Shown here: positions 17,685 to 26,727 of the stretch, piece after piece
Position numbering within the stretch: position 1 is the first letter of the stretch
How the letters are laid out: each line of letters begins with the position of its first letter
NCBI RefSeq assembly: GCF_018137985.1
Contig: NZ_CP073084.1
Coordinates: forward strand, 682,001 to 746,000
DNA: 64,000 nucleotides
Reading direction: 5' to 3'
Source: Streptococcus oriscaviae
GTDB taxonomy: Bacteria > Bacillota > Bacilli > Lactobacillales > Streptococcaceae
Program-made: the position numbers and the translations under genes
Notes under the pieces: generated by a model
Database searches by the model: none
Seen by the model: the letters and a program-made list of their open reading frames with translations, nothing else
Told to the model about the DNA's origin: nothing

Positions 17685-17720
17685 TAAAAAAACACCGCCC
17701 CAGCAAGGCTGGAACGATGT
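17685..17720 (-). terminator. Terminator after metK
   Basis: Stem ACATCG..CCAGC/GCTGG..CGGTGT with two small mismatches, followed by TTTTTTTAC on the minus strand, just after the metK stop. Confidence 0.75.
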
Positions 17721-17730
17721 CCTGACAATC

Positions 17731-18921
17731 TTATTTGGTCGCTTCTTTCAAAGCCTCTACCTTGTCCAGTTTTTCCCAAGGCAAATCAATGTCGGTCCGG
17801 CCCATGTGGCCATAGGCCGCAGTTTGTCTGTAAATCGGGCGATTGAGGTCCAGCATTTGGATAATGCCTGCTGGCCGAAGGTCAAAAATCTGGCGGACAG
17901 CCGCTTCAATCTTGCCCTCAGAGACTGTATTGGTACCAAAGGTATCCACCCGTACGGACACTGGATGGGCCACGCCGATGGCGTAGGCTAACTGCACCTC
18001 TGCCTTGCTAGCTAAACCTGCTGCTACAATATTTTTAGCGATATAGCGGGCTGCATAGGAGGCGGAGCGGTCTACCTTGGTCGCATCCTTACCAGAGAAG
18101 GCACCGCCACCATGACGGGCATAGCCGCCATAGGTATCGACGATAATTTTACGACCTGTCAAGCCCGAATCCCCTTGCGGGCCACCGATGACAAAGCGAC
18201 CGGTCGGATTGATGAAATACTTGGTTTTTTCATCCAGATATTCAGCAGGAATGACTGCCTTGACGACTTTTTCAATCACATCTTGATGGATTTGCTCATT
18301 AGTCGCATCTGGATCATGCTGGGTTGAAATGACAACCGTATCCACTCGCGCTGGTCTTCCATTCTCATCGTACTCGACGGTCACCTGTGACTTGGCATCT
18401 GGACGTAGGTAAGAAATGGCGCCAGATTTGCGCAAATCAGCCAATTTTTTCACCAGCTTATGGCTAAGCGAGATAGGCAGTGGCATGAGTTCAGGCGTTT
18501 CATCCACCGCAAAACCAAACATGAGCCCCTGGTCACCTGCACCAATCAAATCCAGCGGATCTTGACTGGCATCCTCACGCGCTTCTAAGGCTTCATTGAC
18601 CCCTTGGGCAATATCTGGTGACTGCTCAACCAGTGACGGATGAACCCCGACAGATTCTGCCGCAAAACCGTATTCGCCCTTGGTGTAGCCAATCTCCGCA
18701 ATGGTATCGCGCACCACACGGTTAATGTCCACATAGGCTGTGGTTGAAATCTCTCCAAAAACATGGACGCTTCCGGTATAAACAGCCGTTTCAGCTGCCA
18801 CATGGGCCTCCGGATCCTGGGCCAAAATGGCATCCAAAATCGCATCGGAAATCTGGTCCGCAATCTTATCCGGATGCCCCTCCGAAACCGACTCAGACGT
18901 GAAAAGTTTACGTTCTGACAT
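17731..18921 (-). CDS. metK: S-adenosylmethionine synthetase
   Basis: Makes SAM from methionine and ATP; cytoplasmic tetramer. The start is the ATG at 18919-18921 ([20 protein letters not shown]), directly behind the GGGGG Shine-Dalgarno of an SMK-box leader; a longer frame back to 19011 would cover that riboswitch and is rejected. The 396-residue length is normal. The methionine-binding [14 protein letters not shown], the [12 protein letters not shown] motif (about residues 118-129) and the [17 protein letters not shown] loop (about 260-276) are intact. Expression should fall when SAM is high. Confidence 0.97.
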   Translation of the reverse strand: MSERKLFTSESVSEGHPDKIADQISDAILDAILAQDPEAHVAAETAVYTGSVHVFGEISTTAYVDINRVVRDTIAEIGYTKGEYGFAAESVGVHPSLVEQSPDIAQGVNEALEAREDASQDPLDLIGAGDQGLMFGFAVDETPELMPLPISLSHKLVKKLADLRKSGAISYLRPDAKSQVTVEYDENGRPARVDTVVISTQHDPDATNEQIHQDVIEKVVKAVIPAEYLDEKTKYFINPTGRFVIGGPQGDSGLTGRKIIVDTYGGYARHGGGAFSGKDATKVDRSASYAARYIAKNIVAAGLASKAEVQLAYAIGVAHPVSVRVDTFGTNTVSEGKIEAAVRQIFDLRPAGIIQMLDLNRPIYRQTAAYGHMGRTDIDLPWEKLDKVEALKEATK

Positions 18922-18925
18922 AAAA

Positions 18926-19045
18926 ATGTCCCCCTTAAAATAAATTGTTACCAAGGTTACAAAGCACCGACTGAAAGGAGCGATTCGGGAAACGTCAAGG
19001 ACACCGTTCAAAGCACTCTTTCAGTCGCCTTTTCGGGACTTAATA
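18926..19045 (-). ncRNA. SMK box (SAM-III) riboswitch of metK
   Basis: On the minus strand the leader carries AAGTCCCGAAAAGG near its 5' end, GGTGCTTTGTAACC and GGTAACAA further on, and TTAAGGGGGACATTTTTATG at the metK start. This matches the SMK arrangement in which the GGGGG Shine-Dalgarno pairs with an upstream CCC-containing anti-SD in the SAM-bound form and blocks translation. The class is known upstream of metK in Lactobacillales. A long accessory arm interrupts it: CGACTGAAAG pairs with CTTTCAGTCG, enclosing about 40 nt. A -10 TACAAT lies at 19054-19059. Confidence 0.87.
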
Positions 19046-19117
19046 ACTCCTCTATTGTACCACAAGTTGGTAAAAACTGCAGTGAAAATCAAAAATGAAC
19101 TGTCACATCATTCACAG

Positions 19118-19140
19118 ACTATACTATACTATACTATACT
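19118..19140. repeat. Pentanucleotide tandem repeat in the lipoprotein promoter
   Basis: The unit ATACT is repeated four times in perfect register (19121-19140), with three further matching bases before it. It ends 16 bp before the extended -10 of the lipoprotein gene and overlaps the place where a -35 would lie. The repeat also contains TATACT, itself a good -10. Confidence 0.9.
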
Positions 19141-19156
19141 CCACTTCCTCAAAAAA

Positions 19157-19165
19157 TGATATAAT
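19157..19165 (+). promoter_or_regulatory. Extended -10 promoter of the lipoprotein gene
   Basis: TGATATAAT (TGnTATAAT extended -10) ends about 20 bp before the ATG, with RBS AAAAGGAGACA between. The -35 position falls at the end of the pentanucleotide repeat and has no consensus. Confidence 0.7.
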
Positions 19166-19185
19166 AAGAAAAAGGAGACATTGTA

Positions 19186-20091
19186 ATGAAAAAAACCATC
19201 TTATCTAGTTGTTTCATCCTAGCCCTAGCTACTATGAGTGCGTGTGCCACTTCGCCTGTTACAAAAGAAATAGATGTAACGGAAAATACTGCTGCCTACT
19301 CTAAGACCTATCGCAAGCAAACACTAGACGGCAGTCTGGCATCTTCTGGCGAACTTGTCGTTGATGATACAGAAAGAAAAGAAGCCTACGACCAGCTTCA
19401 GGAATACAAGGCAGGAATAAAAGAAAAAGCCATCCTAAATGCCCTTTCTATTGTAGATGAATTTTATATTTCCAATAACACCCTGCAAGCTACCCGAAAA
19501 GCCTATGGTGTTTCCTCAGAGAAAGATGTCTATGAAAAACTATTTTCTTTCTTCATAAAGGACATGAAAGCTGATTTAAATTATAAAATGACCTACCAAG
19601 GTACCACTTATAGGCTATCCGAAGTTGGACCAAAGGCTTTAAAAGTCAACATCAACTCACTCCAAGAATCCGCAGCGTACGAGGTTGTTTTTTCAAAACT
19701 CGAAGACAACAAAGTTTACCTTCATCTTCGGGTGCCAATTGTCGACAGTTATCAATATTACGCTCAAGCAACTTACCACAACAATTATGAAGACTTTTTC
19801 TACCCGTTGGAAATGGAGTTGACTGCTGCACAAGAGAAAGAGGACATTAACAAAAGCTTGCTCGTTTTGTATATCTATTATCTTGAAGCAGTTGGAGGCG
19901 AAGAAGGCGCTGTTGATTTAGCAGGTATGACTTGGGGAGAATTACGTGACATCTACCTTGTGCTAGATGTCAACAAAGACCAGTCAATCTCTATTTCTGA
20001 CGAAATGTTGGGCGCAGTCAGCCAAGTAGATGCAAGCTCCGTCAATGAAAAATGGGAAAGCACCTTCCAAAAATGGGAAGCGGGAAATTGA
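19186..20091 (+). CDS. Lipoprotein of unknown function
   Basis: A 301-residue protein with a type II signal peptide: basic MKK start, hydrophobic core and lipobox MSAC (cysteine about residue 19), so it should be lipid-anchored at the outer face of the membrane after Lgt processing. The mature part is charged, mostly helical and without known catalytic motifs; near the end, VLDVNKDQSISISDEMLG looks like a degenerate EF-hand/dockerin-type calcium loop. The gene is monocistronic between metK and comEB, with its own promoter next to a pentanucleotide repeat. I do not recognise a family. Confidence 0.8.
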   Translation: MKKTILSSCFILALATMSACATSPVTKEIDVTENTAAYSKTYRKQTLDGSLASSGELVVDDTERKEAYDQLQEYKAGIKEKAILNALSIVDEFYISNNTLQATRKAYGVSSEKDVYEKLFSFFIKDMKADLNYKMTYQGTTYRLSEVGPKALKVNINSLQESAAYEVVFSKLEDNKVYLHLRVPIVDSYQYYAQATYHNNYEDFFYPLEMELTAAQEKEDINKSLLVLYIYYLEAVGGEEGAVDLAGMTWGELRDIYLVLDVNKDQSISISDEMLGAVSQVDASSVNEKWESTFQKWEAGN

Positions 20092-20100
20092 TAGATACAA

Positions 20101-20140
20101 AAATAAAGGCAGTTTGATTGAGCTGCCTTTATTCTTTATT
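20101..20140. terminator. Bidirectional terminator
   Basis: Stem AATAAAGGCAG/CTGCCTTTATT with a 10-base loop followed by CTTTATTTTT, between the lipoprotein gene and comEB. Confidence 0.8.
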
Positions 20141-20141
20141 T

Positions 20142-20609
20142 TTAAATAAACTCCGCGTCTGCAATAGCCTGTTTGACAACCTCCAAAGGCAGATGAACCA
20201 ACTCACATTCCTTTTCCTTGTAAAGGTATTGGGCATAGTCATCCATGCGGTAAGGGGTAATGTAGACCACGCGCTTGCAACCCACCTGAAGCAGCTGCTT
20301 GGAGCAGGTCAGGCAAGGAAAATGGGTCACATAGGCTGTAAAGCCCTTAGGAATGCCCCGTTCCGCCCCTTGTAAAATAGCATTAACCTCGGCATGCAGG
20401 GTTCTGGCGCAATGGCCGTCAATCATCAAACACTCCTGATCCAGACAGTGTTCCGTCCCAGAAACCGATCCATTGTAACCCGTCGCAATGACCTTGTTGT
20501 CCTTGACTAGGACAGCCCCCACCTTGGCCCGCTTACAGGTCGCCCGATTGGCAATCAAAAGCGCCTGCGCTCCAAAATACTCATCCCAAGCTAATCGTGT
20601 TGTTGACAT
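20142..20609 (-). CDS. comEB: dCMP deaminase / ComE operon protein 2
   Basis: Zinc-dependent deoxycytidylate deaminase (dCMP to dUMP), feeding thymidylate synthesis; 155 residues. The zinc site is visible: HAEVNAI (about residues 72-78) with the catalytic glutamate and the PCLTC cysteine pair (about 98-102). An internal cysteine-rich insertion (EHCLDQECLMIDGHC) is typical of the ComEB subgroup. It stands alone on the minus strand; in Bacillus the homologue lies in the comE operon, but competence genes are not adjacent here. Confidence 0.92.
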   Translation of the reverse strand: MSTTRLAWDEYFGAQALLIANRATCKRAKVGAVLVKDNKVIATGYNGSVSGTEHCLDQECLMIDGHCARTLHAEVNAILQGAERGIPKGFTAYVTHFPCLTCSKQLLQVGCKRVVYITPYRMDDYAQYLYKEKECELVHLPLEVVKQAIADAEFI

Positions 20610-20718
20610 GACTCACCTCGTTTTCTTTTTTACTATTATACTATTTCTTTTGAGAGAAAAAAAGACTCAAAGAGCCTTTTCATTAAACTACTTTTCCAAC
20701 CCTATCCTCTTCTCCCCC

Positions 20719-21456
20719 TCACTCAATCTCTCGATAAATTTCTGCCAGATCGTAGCCGGTGATGATACCGGTCAGGTCTTGTGGGCTAATGAGTTTGCAG
20801 TTGGGATGATTGCAGACCAGAACGGTGGTGACATTTGCTCGTTCAAACAGGGATACAAGCTGGTAAAGACTCGCTTCCTTATGGATTTTTACCACTTGAT
20901 CGCGATCCTCCTCCAGAGCTAGAATATCCTTGAGCTGAACAGCTTTCAGGAGGTCTAAGATAGTATCGTCTTCTTCTAGGGTTTTGGCCAGCCAATGAGC
21001 AATCCCATTTTCAGAGACCATGCCCAGATAGCCTGTTGGTGAAAAGATAGGAAACTGGGAATACCGCTTGTGATGGACAAGGCTCAGGGCCTGAGTCAAT
21101 GGGTCTGTTTCCATGAAGCAGGTTGGTCTTGGAACTTGCTTAGCCGCAAGGTAGCTGATGATGGTCATAGGATCCTGATACTGGCTGATGACCTCTTCCA
21201 GTACAGCAAGCAATTGTTCAGAGGGTTCCGCAACAGAAGTGAGGTTTTGACGGCGCTCATGAACCATGAGATTGCGCAGGTGTCGGGCAACATAGAGGTT
21301 ATCCCAGTGACTGCGAACAGGATTGTGATGGGAAGCCTCCTTGGCCTTGCTTAACAGAGTGGCCATGTCCTCATACTGGTCATCCTTGATGCGGCACTCC
21401 TTCCTCAAAATCTTTTCCAATTCATTGAAAAGGAGCAAAAAGCGTTCTTCTCTCAT
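20719..21456 (-). CDS. CBS domain protein
   Basis: A 245-residue protein. The first half (residues about 1-105) is helical with no known motif; the second half contains a pair of CBS motifs (PLTQALSLVHHKRYSQFPIFSPTG and LYQLVSLFERANVTTVLVCN), which in other proteins bind adenine nucleotides or SAM and regulate an attached function. No enzyme domain is attached, so it may act as a stand-alone sensor. It lies 13 bp downstream of the M42 peptidase gene and is probably cotranscribed. Confidence 0.78.
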   Translation of the reverse strand: MREERFLLLFNELEKILRKECRIKDDQYEDMATLLSKAKEASHHNPVRSHWDNLYVARHLRNLMVHERRQNLTSVAEPSEQLLAVLEEVISQYQDPMTIISYLAAKQVPRPTCFMETDPLTQALSLVHHKRYSQFPIFSPTGYLGMVSENGIAHWLAKTLEEDDTILDLLKAVQLKDILALEEDRDQVVKIHKEASLYQLVSLFERANVTTVLVCNHPNCKLISPQDLTGIITGYDLAEIYREIE

Positions 21457-21469
21457 GGTATCTCACTTT

Positions 21470-22504
21470 CTAGTCAATCATTTCGGACTTGAGATAGACG
21501 TCTACCATCTTCTCCGTGGCAACAACCGAGTCGATATGGGTTCGCTCATACGAATGACTGGATTCAATGCCTGCTCCCAACAAAGCATGTTTGACATCTG
21601 CTCCAGCTCTCATAGCAGCAGAAGCATCCGAACCATAGTAGGGATAAATGTCCAGTTTATAGGGAATGTCATGCTGGTTTGCTAGAGCGACCAAGTGTTG
21701 GCGAAGTTCGTAATGGTAAGGGCCAGAGCCATCCTTGACACAGATAGAAACCGTGTATTCATCTGTCTGTTGATCATCTCCCATAGCTCCCATATCCACG
21801 GCCAAATATTCTACAACCTGCTCAGGTAGGCTAGAATTAGCTCCGTAGCCAATTTCTTCATTGTTTGAGAAGTAAAAATGCGTGGTATAGGGCAGGACAA
21901 CTCCCTCCTGCTGGTAGGTCTTGAGCAAGTGCATCAGGATAGCAGCTGACACCTTATCGTCCAAGTGGCGGCTCTTGATAAAACCGGTATCTGTGATGAT
22001 GGTGCGAGGGTCAAATGAGATAAAATCACCAACTTCAATCCCCAAGGCGCGTGTTTCTTCTGCTGTTCTCACCTTCTCATCCAGTCGGATTTCCATATTG
22101 GTCTGGTTACGCTCGGCTGTACTGGCATCTCGGTAGACATGGACAGAGGTCTGATGCATGAGAATCGTCCCTGTGAAAGTCTTGCCATTTTTAGCGCAGT
22201 GAATAAGACAGTTTTCGCCCTCAATAGAAGGGTAGCCAAATCCACCCACCAAGTCCATTTTGATGCGGCCATCTGGTTTTATTGCCCGAACCATGGCACC
22301 CAGTGTGTCTAGGTGAGCAGTTACAATTCGGTGTTGGCGGTCATTTTTCCCCTTAAGGGAAACCAGGATGCCTCCTTTGGGTGTTTTTATGGCCTCATAG
22401 CCCATGGCCTCTACTTCATTTTTGATGTAATTCATGATACCTGTGGTGAAGCCTGTCGGTGAAGGCGTTTGGGTCAAGGTCACAATGTAGTCAATTGTAG
22501 TCAT
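21470..22504 (-). CDS. M42 family aminopeptidase
   Basis: Cytoplasmic dimetal aminopeptidase of the M42 (PepA/TET/FrvX) family, 344 residues, releasing N-terminal residues such as Glu/Asp from peptides. Metal-ligand segments are visible: TAHLDTLGAMV (about residues 62-72), SRHLDDKVSAAI (about 178-189), NNEEIGYGANSS (about 213-224), AVDMGAMGDDQ (about 234-244) and a late histidine at GIESSHSYERTH. It is first in a pair with the CBS gene. Exact specificity, glutamyl or other, is not decided by the sequence. Confidence 0.9.
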   Translation of the reverse strand: MTTIDYIVTLTQTPSPTGFTTGIMNYIKNEVEAMGYEAIKTPKGGILVSLKGKNDRQHRIVTAHLDTLGAMVRAIKPDGRIKMDLVGGFGYPSIEGENCLIHCAKNGKTFTGTILMHQTSVHVYRDASTAERNQTNMEIRLDEKVRTAEETRALGIEVGDFISFDPRTIITDTGFIKSRHLDDKVSAAILMHLLKTYQQEGVVLPYTTHFYFSNNEEIGYGANSSLPEQVVEYLAVDMGAMGDDQQTDEYTVSICVKDGSGPYHYELRQHLVALANQHDIPYKLDIYPYYGSDASAAMRAGADVKHALLGAGIESSHSYERTHIDSVVATEKMVDVYLKSEMID

Positions 22505-22568
22505 AATTCCTCCTTATTTCTCAGTTCATTATACCACTTTTTAACACTTTTTTTGCTATAATGAAGGT

Positions 22569-23504
22569 ATGAAAACCTATGAAAAAATTTATCTTCTTCT
22601 GGAAGAACGTGATGATTATATCAGCGGAGAAGACTTGGCACAGGAGTTGGGCATTTCTCGCACCTCCGTATGGAAGGCTATTCGCCAGCTTGAAGCACAT
22701 GGCCTAGTCATTGAGGCTGCCCGCCACAAAGGCTACAAACTAGTCAAGGGTGATCTGTTGCTGCCGAAACAACTGGAACAGGAAATCGGTCTGCCTGTCT
22801 TTTTAAAAGTTGACAGCGACTCCACTCAGCTGGATGCCAAGCAAGGAATTGAACTGGGGCACCCGAGTCCTGCCCTCTACCTTTCCCCTTATCAAAACAA
22901 AGCCAAAGGACGGTTTGGTAGACCATTTTACGCCTCTCGGGACGGAGGCATCTATATGTCTTTACGCCTCTCTCCTAACGCACCTTTTTTAGAGTTCAAA
23001 CCTTATACCATCATGGCCGCAGCAGCTGTGGTCAAGGCTATCCAAAATCTCACAAATCTGGATGTCGAAATCAAATGGGTTAACGATATCTATCTCAATC
23101 AGAAAAAAGTAGCTGGTATCCTGACAGAAGCCATTTCCTCCATGGAAACCCAGACTGTTCTTGATGTTGTCATTGGCATTGGTATCAATTTCCATATCGA
23201 CTATTTTCCCGAAGAATTGCAGGCAAGCGCAGGCAATCTTTTTGAGGGCCGTCCGACCATCAGCCGCAACCAATTGATTGCAGAGATTTGGAACTGTTTC
23301 CTTCAGACGGATGAGATGGAACTCCGCGCCCTCTATAAAGAAAAATCACTTGTCGTTGGCAAACAAGTGAGCTTCGTGGAAAATCAAGTGGAGTACCGTG
23401 GCACAGCAGTGGCCGTGACTGATACTGGAAATCTAGTCTTAGAACTCAAAGATGGCAGGGCAAAAACGCTCTCCAGCGGAGAGATCAGCCTTACTTCTTG
23501 GTAG
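22569..23504 (+). CDS. birA: Biotin-protein ligase / biotin repressor
   Basis: A 311-residue bifunctional BirA. The N-terminal 60 residues are a winged helix-turn-helix (SGEDLAQELGISRTSVWKAIRQLEAHG), followed by the ligase domain with the biotinyl-AMP loop altered to KAKGRFGRPFYAS (GRGRxGR in most), the KWVNDIYLNQKKVAGIL motif (about residues 180-196) and a C-terminal SH3-like domain. It activates biotin and attaches it to carboxylase carrier proteins. The DNA-binding domain suggests it also represses biotin uptake genes such as bioY. Divergent from the M42 gene. Confidence 0.94.
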   Translation: MKTYEKIYLLLEERDDYISGEDLAQELGISRTSVWKAIRQLEAHGLVIEAARHKGYKLVKGDLLLPKQLEQEIGLPVFLKVDSDSTQLDAKQGIELGHPSPALYLSPYQNKAKGRFGRPFYASRDGGIYMSLRLSPNAPFLEFKPYTIMAAAAVVKAIQNLTNLDVEIKWVNDIYLNQKKVAGILTEAISSMETQTVLDVVIGIGINFHIDYFPEELQASAGNLFEGRPTISRNQLIAEIWNCFLQTDEMELRALYKEKSLVVGKQVSFVENQVEYRGTAVAVTDTGNLVLELKDGRAKTLSSGEISLTSW

Positions 23505-23679
23505 GTTTATTAAAAAAACGGATAACCTTGGTAATTTGATAGCTAAAATGAAGGTTACGCAGGACAATTAGACCAAAAATTCCTGCAAAAAAATAATCGC
23601 CCGCCAAGATAGAGTCATTCATAAAATAGGTTGCGATTGCTGTCGTCAGGGCCAGCATCAAAAATGGTGACAATTTCAT
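23491..23679 (-). CDS. DUF3272 family small membrane protein
   Basis: A 62-residue protein with two hydrophobic segments (about residues 4-22 and 27-45) and a basic tail ending in NKPTKK. It sits convergently against birA (14-bp overlap) and before dnaX, the position held by DUF3272 proteins in several streptococci. Function unknown. The family call is from size, topology and location. Confidence 0.65.
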   Translation of the reverse strand: MKLSPFLMLALTTAIATYFMNDSILAGDYFFAGIFGLIVLRNLHFSYQITKVIRFFNKPTKK

Positions 23680-23736
23680 ACTACCAGTATAGCACAGTTT
23701 CTCTGGAAAGTACGCCTAAACCCATCTTCAAAAACC

Positions 23737-23769
23737 AATCCCCTTTCATCACAACAGAAAGGGGATTTT
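23737..23769 (-). terminator. Hairpin downstream of birA / upstream of DUF3272 gene
   Basis: Perfect 11-bp stem AATCCCCTTTC/GAAAGGGGATT with a 9-base loop; T-rich on the plus-strand side (TTTTA). It probably ends plus-strand transcripts from birA or minus-strand ones from dnaX. The remaining interval to 23891 holds an imperfect inverted repeat (GATAAGAATCCT against AGGAAGGCTCTTATC) that I cannot assign. Confidence 0.55.
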
Positions 23770-23891
23770 ATACTACTCGGAAAGTTCTTAACGGTTTGAG
23801 ATAAGAATCCTATCTTTGCTTTCAACACATTGCTAGGAAGGCTCTTATCTTATCAAGACAGGTCAAAAACTTCGCAGAGCATTTTTATAGC

Positions 23892-25565
23892 TTAATCATC
23901 AATTACTGTCACCTGTTGGGCTAAAAATTGAAAACCTTCTGGAAGAGGTGACTCCTCTGCTGGCTCTGATTCCGGTATTTTCTGGCCCTTGGCCTTGGCT
24001 GAAAATTCTGCTCGGATGTGAACCCAATCTTCCTGAGCAATAGCCAGAATTTGGGGTGAAAAACCAGCGGCCTGGCTGAGAATATTGCCAAAGAGGATAT
24101 TGAGATTGTCCCGCTTCATGGTCTGCTCGGCATTAAAGGGTGAATCAAAGGCCAAGATGGCATGGTTTTCATTGGCCGCCACAGGCTGAGAGCCGCTGAG
24201 CAGGGCCTTGTCAGCACCCGACAGGCTTTCGATGACTTCGCCCCAGGCATTTTGCAGGCGGGTTAGATTTTCTCTGGCCTGATGGGGATTTTCCATGGCC
24301 TCTTGGAGGATGGTGTGGACCCGATTGGTATCAAGTCGATACTTCTTAGGCTGTTGGGGCTGGCGCGATACAGGCTTAGCCTCAAAACCTTTGGCAGGGC
24401 CGCCTTGGGCCAGCTGTTCTTGAAGCTGGGCCACCTGACTCTTGAGCTGGGTAATCTCTGCTAGGAGATTGGGCGGCAGCTTGCTTGCAATACTTGAGCT
24501 TTCAGGGGCATCTGCCAGCCGGATGGTCATCATCTCCGCATAAATTTTGGGCTGGGGGCTGGACTTGATATCCTGCAGCCCCGTCGTCACGCGCTCAATC
24601 ATGGCAAAGATTTGCTCTCTGGAAAAGGCTAGATTTTCCTCAAAAACTGGGCTGACATGGGTATTTTCTCCGCCTGTCTGCACAATGAGCAGATCCCTTA
24701 GATAGTAGAGCAGGTCTGTCGCAAAACGGTGCATGCTCTTACCGTTGTCAAAGATGATTTGGAGCTGTTGAAGGGCCTGGGGAACATCTCCCTGACGGAT
24801 AAAGGCCACATAATCATCCAAAGCCCGCAGACTGATGGAGCCTGTAATCTCTTCTGCCGTTTCCAGAGTCAACTGATTTTCAGCCGTTAGACTGAGGGCC
24901 TGATCCAAGATGGAAAGAGCGTCCCGCATCCCTCCTTCGGCCCGTCTGGCAATCATACTGACGGCTTGCGGATTATATCGGACACCTTCCTTGTCCAGAA
25001 TGGACGAAAGATGGCGCTCAATGTCCTGAACCTTGATGGACTTGAATTCAAAGCGCTGCACCCGTGAGAGAATGGTGGCTGGAATCTTGTGGAGTTCCGT
25101 TGTCGCCAAGATAAAAACTACATTCTCCGTCGGTTCTTCTAGAGTCTTCAAGAGGGCATTGAAAGCCCCCATGGACAGCATGTGAACCTCATCAATGATA
25201 TAGACCTTATACTGAGCCAGGCTAGGCGCATAGGTAGACTTATCTCTGATGTCACGGATTTCATCAACTCCGTTGTTCGAAGCCGCGTCAATCTCGATGA
25301 CATCTTCTAAACTACCTTCTGTGATGGCGCGACAGATATAGCAATCATTACAAGGCTCCCCACCCACTTGATTGGGGCAGTTCATGGCCTTGGCAAAGAT
25401 CTTGGCAGCAGAGGTTTTCCCCGTTCCCCTTGGCCCTGAGAACAGATAGGCATGGCTGATTTTTCCCTGCTCAATGGCCTGACGAAGGGTGGTGGCGACC
25501 ACCTCTTGGCCCACCATTTCCTCAAAAGTCTGGCTACGGTACTTGCGATAAAGGGCTTGGTACAT
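23892..25565 (-). CDS. dnaX: DNA polymerase III subunit gamma/tau
   Basis: Clamp-loader ATPase of the replicative polymerase, 557 residues. The Walker A motif is SGPRGTGKTSAAKIFAKAMNC (about residues 44-64), the zinc module follows as CPNQ..C..CYIC (about 64-80), the DEVH-type Walker B is VYIIDEVHMLS and sensor/arginine-finger segments are intact. The C-terminal 170 residues diverge, as usual for tau. I saw no obvious slippery sequence for a gamma frameshift. It overlaps the upstream fRMsr gene by one base, so the two are coupled. Confidence 0.95.
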   Translation of the reverse strand: MYQALYRKYRSQTFEEMVGQEVVATTLRQAIEQGKISHAYLFSGPRGTGKTSAAKIFAKAMNCPNQVGGEPCNDCYICRAITEGSLEDVIEIDAASNNGVDEIRDIRDKSTYAPSLAQYKVYIIDEVHMLSMGAFNALLKTLEEPTENVVFILATTELHKIPATILSRVQRFEFKSIKVQDIERHLSSILDKEGVRYNPQAVSMIARRAEGGMRDALSILDQALSLTAENQLTLETAEEITGSISLRALDDYVAFIRQGDVPQALQQLQIIFDNGKSMHRFATDLLYYLRDLLIVQTGGENTHVSPVFEENLAFSREQIFAMIERVTTGLQDIKSSPQPKIYAEMMTIRLADAPESSSIASKLPPNLLAEITQLKSQVAQLQEQLAQGGPAKGFEAKPVSRQPQQPKKYRLDTNRVHTILQEAMENPHQARENLTRLQNAWGEVIESLSGADKALLSGSQPVAANENHAILAFDSPFNAEQTMKRDNLNILFGNILSQAAGFSPQILAIAQEDWVHIRAEFSAKAKGQKIPESEPAEESPLPEGFQFLAQQVTVIDD

Positions 25566-26062
25566 TAGTCTTTCTCTCCAAACATAGCAAAATTCCAGTC
25601 AGTTTTTTCAACCAAAAGGGCAACAAACTGTTCCAGATACTCTTGGTCAATGGCATCATAATCGGCTTGCAAGCGGGAATCCAGATCCAAAACGCCCAAG
25701 AGTTGACCGTCTTTCATCATTGGTACTACGATTTCTGACATGGCCGCCGCATCGCAGGAAATATAATTGGTATGGCTGGTCACATCGTCCACGATGATGG
25801 TTTTTGGGGTCTGGGCAGATTCTCCACAGACACCCTTACCTAGGGCAATATGAACGCAGGAAACCCCGCCCTGAAAAGGCCCCAAAATCAATTCCTCTCC
25901 ATCAAAGAGGTAAAAGCCTGTAAAGACCGAATTCGGCAAGGCTTGGTTGAGCAGGGCTGAAGCGTTGGCTAGATTGGCCAGGACATTGGATTCACCCTCT
26001 AAGAGGGCCTCCAGCTGGGCCAGCAAGAGCTGGTAGTTTGATTTTTTTTCTGAATGTGTCAT
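25565..26062 (-). CDS. msrC: GAF-type free methionine-(R)-sulfoxide reductase
   Basis: A 165-residue single-GAF-domain enzyme that reduces free methionine-R-sulfoxide in oxidative-damage repair. The three cysteines of the fRMsr family are present with the usual spacing: [18 protein letters not shown] and then [17 protein letters not shown]. The ATG at 26060-26062 (MTHSEKK) is preferred over a longer frame, which would read through the leu operon terminator region. It is coupled to dnaX downstream, an arrangement common in streptococci. Confidence 0.88.
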   Translation of the reverse strand: MTHSEKKSNYQLLLAQLEALLEGESNVLANLANASALLNQALPNSVFTGFYLFDGEELILGPFQGGVSCVHIALGKGVCGESAQTPKTIIVDDVTSHTNYISCDAAAMSEIVVPMMKDGQLLGVLDLDSRLQADYDAIDQEYLEQFVALLVEKTDWNFAMFGEKD

Positions 26063-26090
26063 GGAACCATTATAGCATAAATCAAGCCAG

Positions 26091-26123
26091 TAAAAAACCG
26101 AAAGACACAAGGCCTTTCGGTTC
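26091..26123 (-). terminator. Terminator of the leu operon
   Basis: Perfect 9-bp stem AACCGAAAG/CTTTCGGTT with a 9-base loop followed by a T-run on the minus strand, 5 bp after leuD. Confidence 0.85.
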
Positions 26124-26127
26124 TCGC

Positions 26128-26727
26128 TTATTCCTGCCAATAGGCTGGACGATTTTTTTCGTATGCTGCAATCAAGTCCTCATATTGGAGGGTGATGCCG
26201 ATGTCATCTAAGCCATTGAGGAGCTTGTGCTTCCAGTCGCCATCAATGTCAAAGTCAAAGGTTCCAACTGGGCTGACAATCTGCTGCTTGAACAAATCAA
26301 CAGTAATCTCATCTGTCGGAGCCAGCTGGGCCAGCTTTTGCCGTACTTCCAGCGGTTGGACAATAGGCAACATGCCGTTGTTGAGTTCGTTGTTGTAGTG
26401 AATATCACCAAAGGAACCTGCAATGACCACCTTAAAACCATAGTCCGCTAGAGCCCAGGCGGCATGTTCTCGGGAAGAACCAGCCCCAAAATTATCTCCG
26501 GTGATTAAGATTGTGGCCTTACGGTACTCCTCTTTATTGAAGATAAAATCTGGATTTTCAGTATAGAGATGGTCTGAGTAACGCCAGGCGTACATGAGGT
26601 ACTTGCCAAAGCCCTTTTTATCGATGAGTTTGAGGAATTGCTTGGGCAAAATCTGGTCTGTATCGATATTGTCGTTCATAAGGGGAACGGTCGTTCCAGT
26701 ATAGACTGTAAATTTTTCCATGCCCAT
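26128..26727 (-). CDS. leuD: 3-isopropylmalate dehydratase small subunit
   Basis: Small subunit of the isomerase converting 2- to 3-isopropylmalate in leucine synthesis; about 199 residues. Family motifs [20 protein letters not shown] (about residues 15-34) and [17 protein letters not shown] (about 73-89) are intact. The ATG at 26725-26727 overlaps the leuC stop (TGATG) and is 5 bp from GAAGGG, so coupled translation is likely; an ATG two codons later is an alternative. Last gene of the leu operon. Confidence 0.94.
   Translation of the reverse strand: MGMEKFTVYTGTTVPLMNDNIDTDQILPKQFLKLIDKKGFGKYLMYAWRYSDHLYTENPDFIFNKEEYRKATILITGDNFGAGSSREHAAWALADYGFKVVIAGSFGDIHYNNELNNGMLPIVQPLEVRQKLAQLAPTDEITVDLFKQQIVSPVGTFDFDIDGDWKHKLLNGLDDIGITLQYEDLIAAYEKNRPAYWQE

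Noticed and set aside
18922-19011. N-terminal extension of MetK
   Set aside because: It covers the SMK box and lacks an RBS; the MSERKLF start is the conserved one.
23770-23891. Mobile repeat between the DUF3272 gene and dnaX
   Set aside because: An imperfect inverted repeat is visible, but without target duplication or known ends; could be a simple leader or terminator structure.
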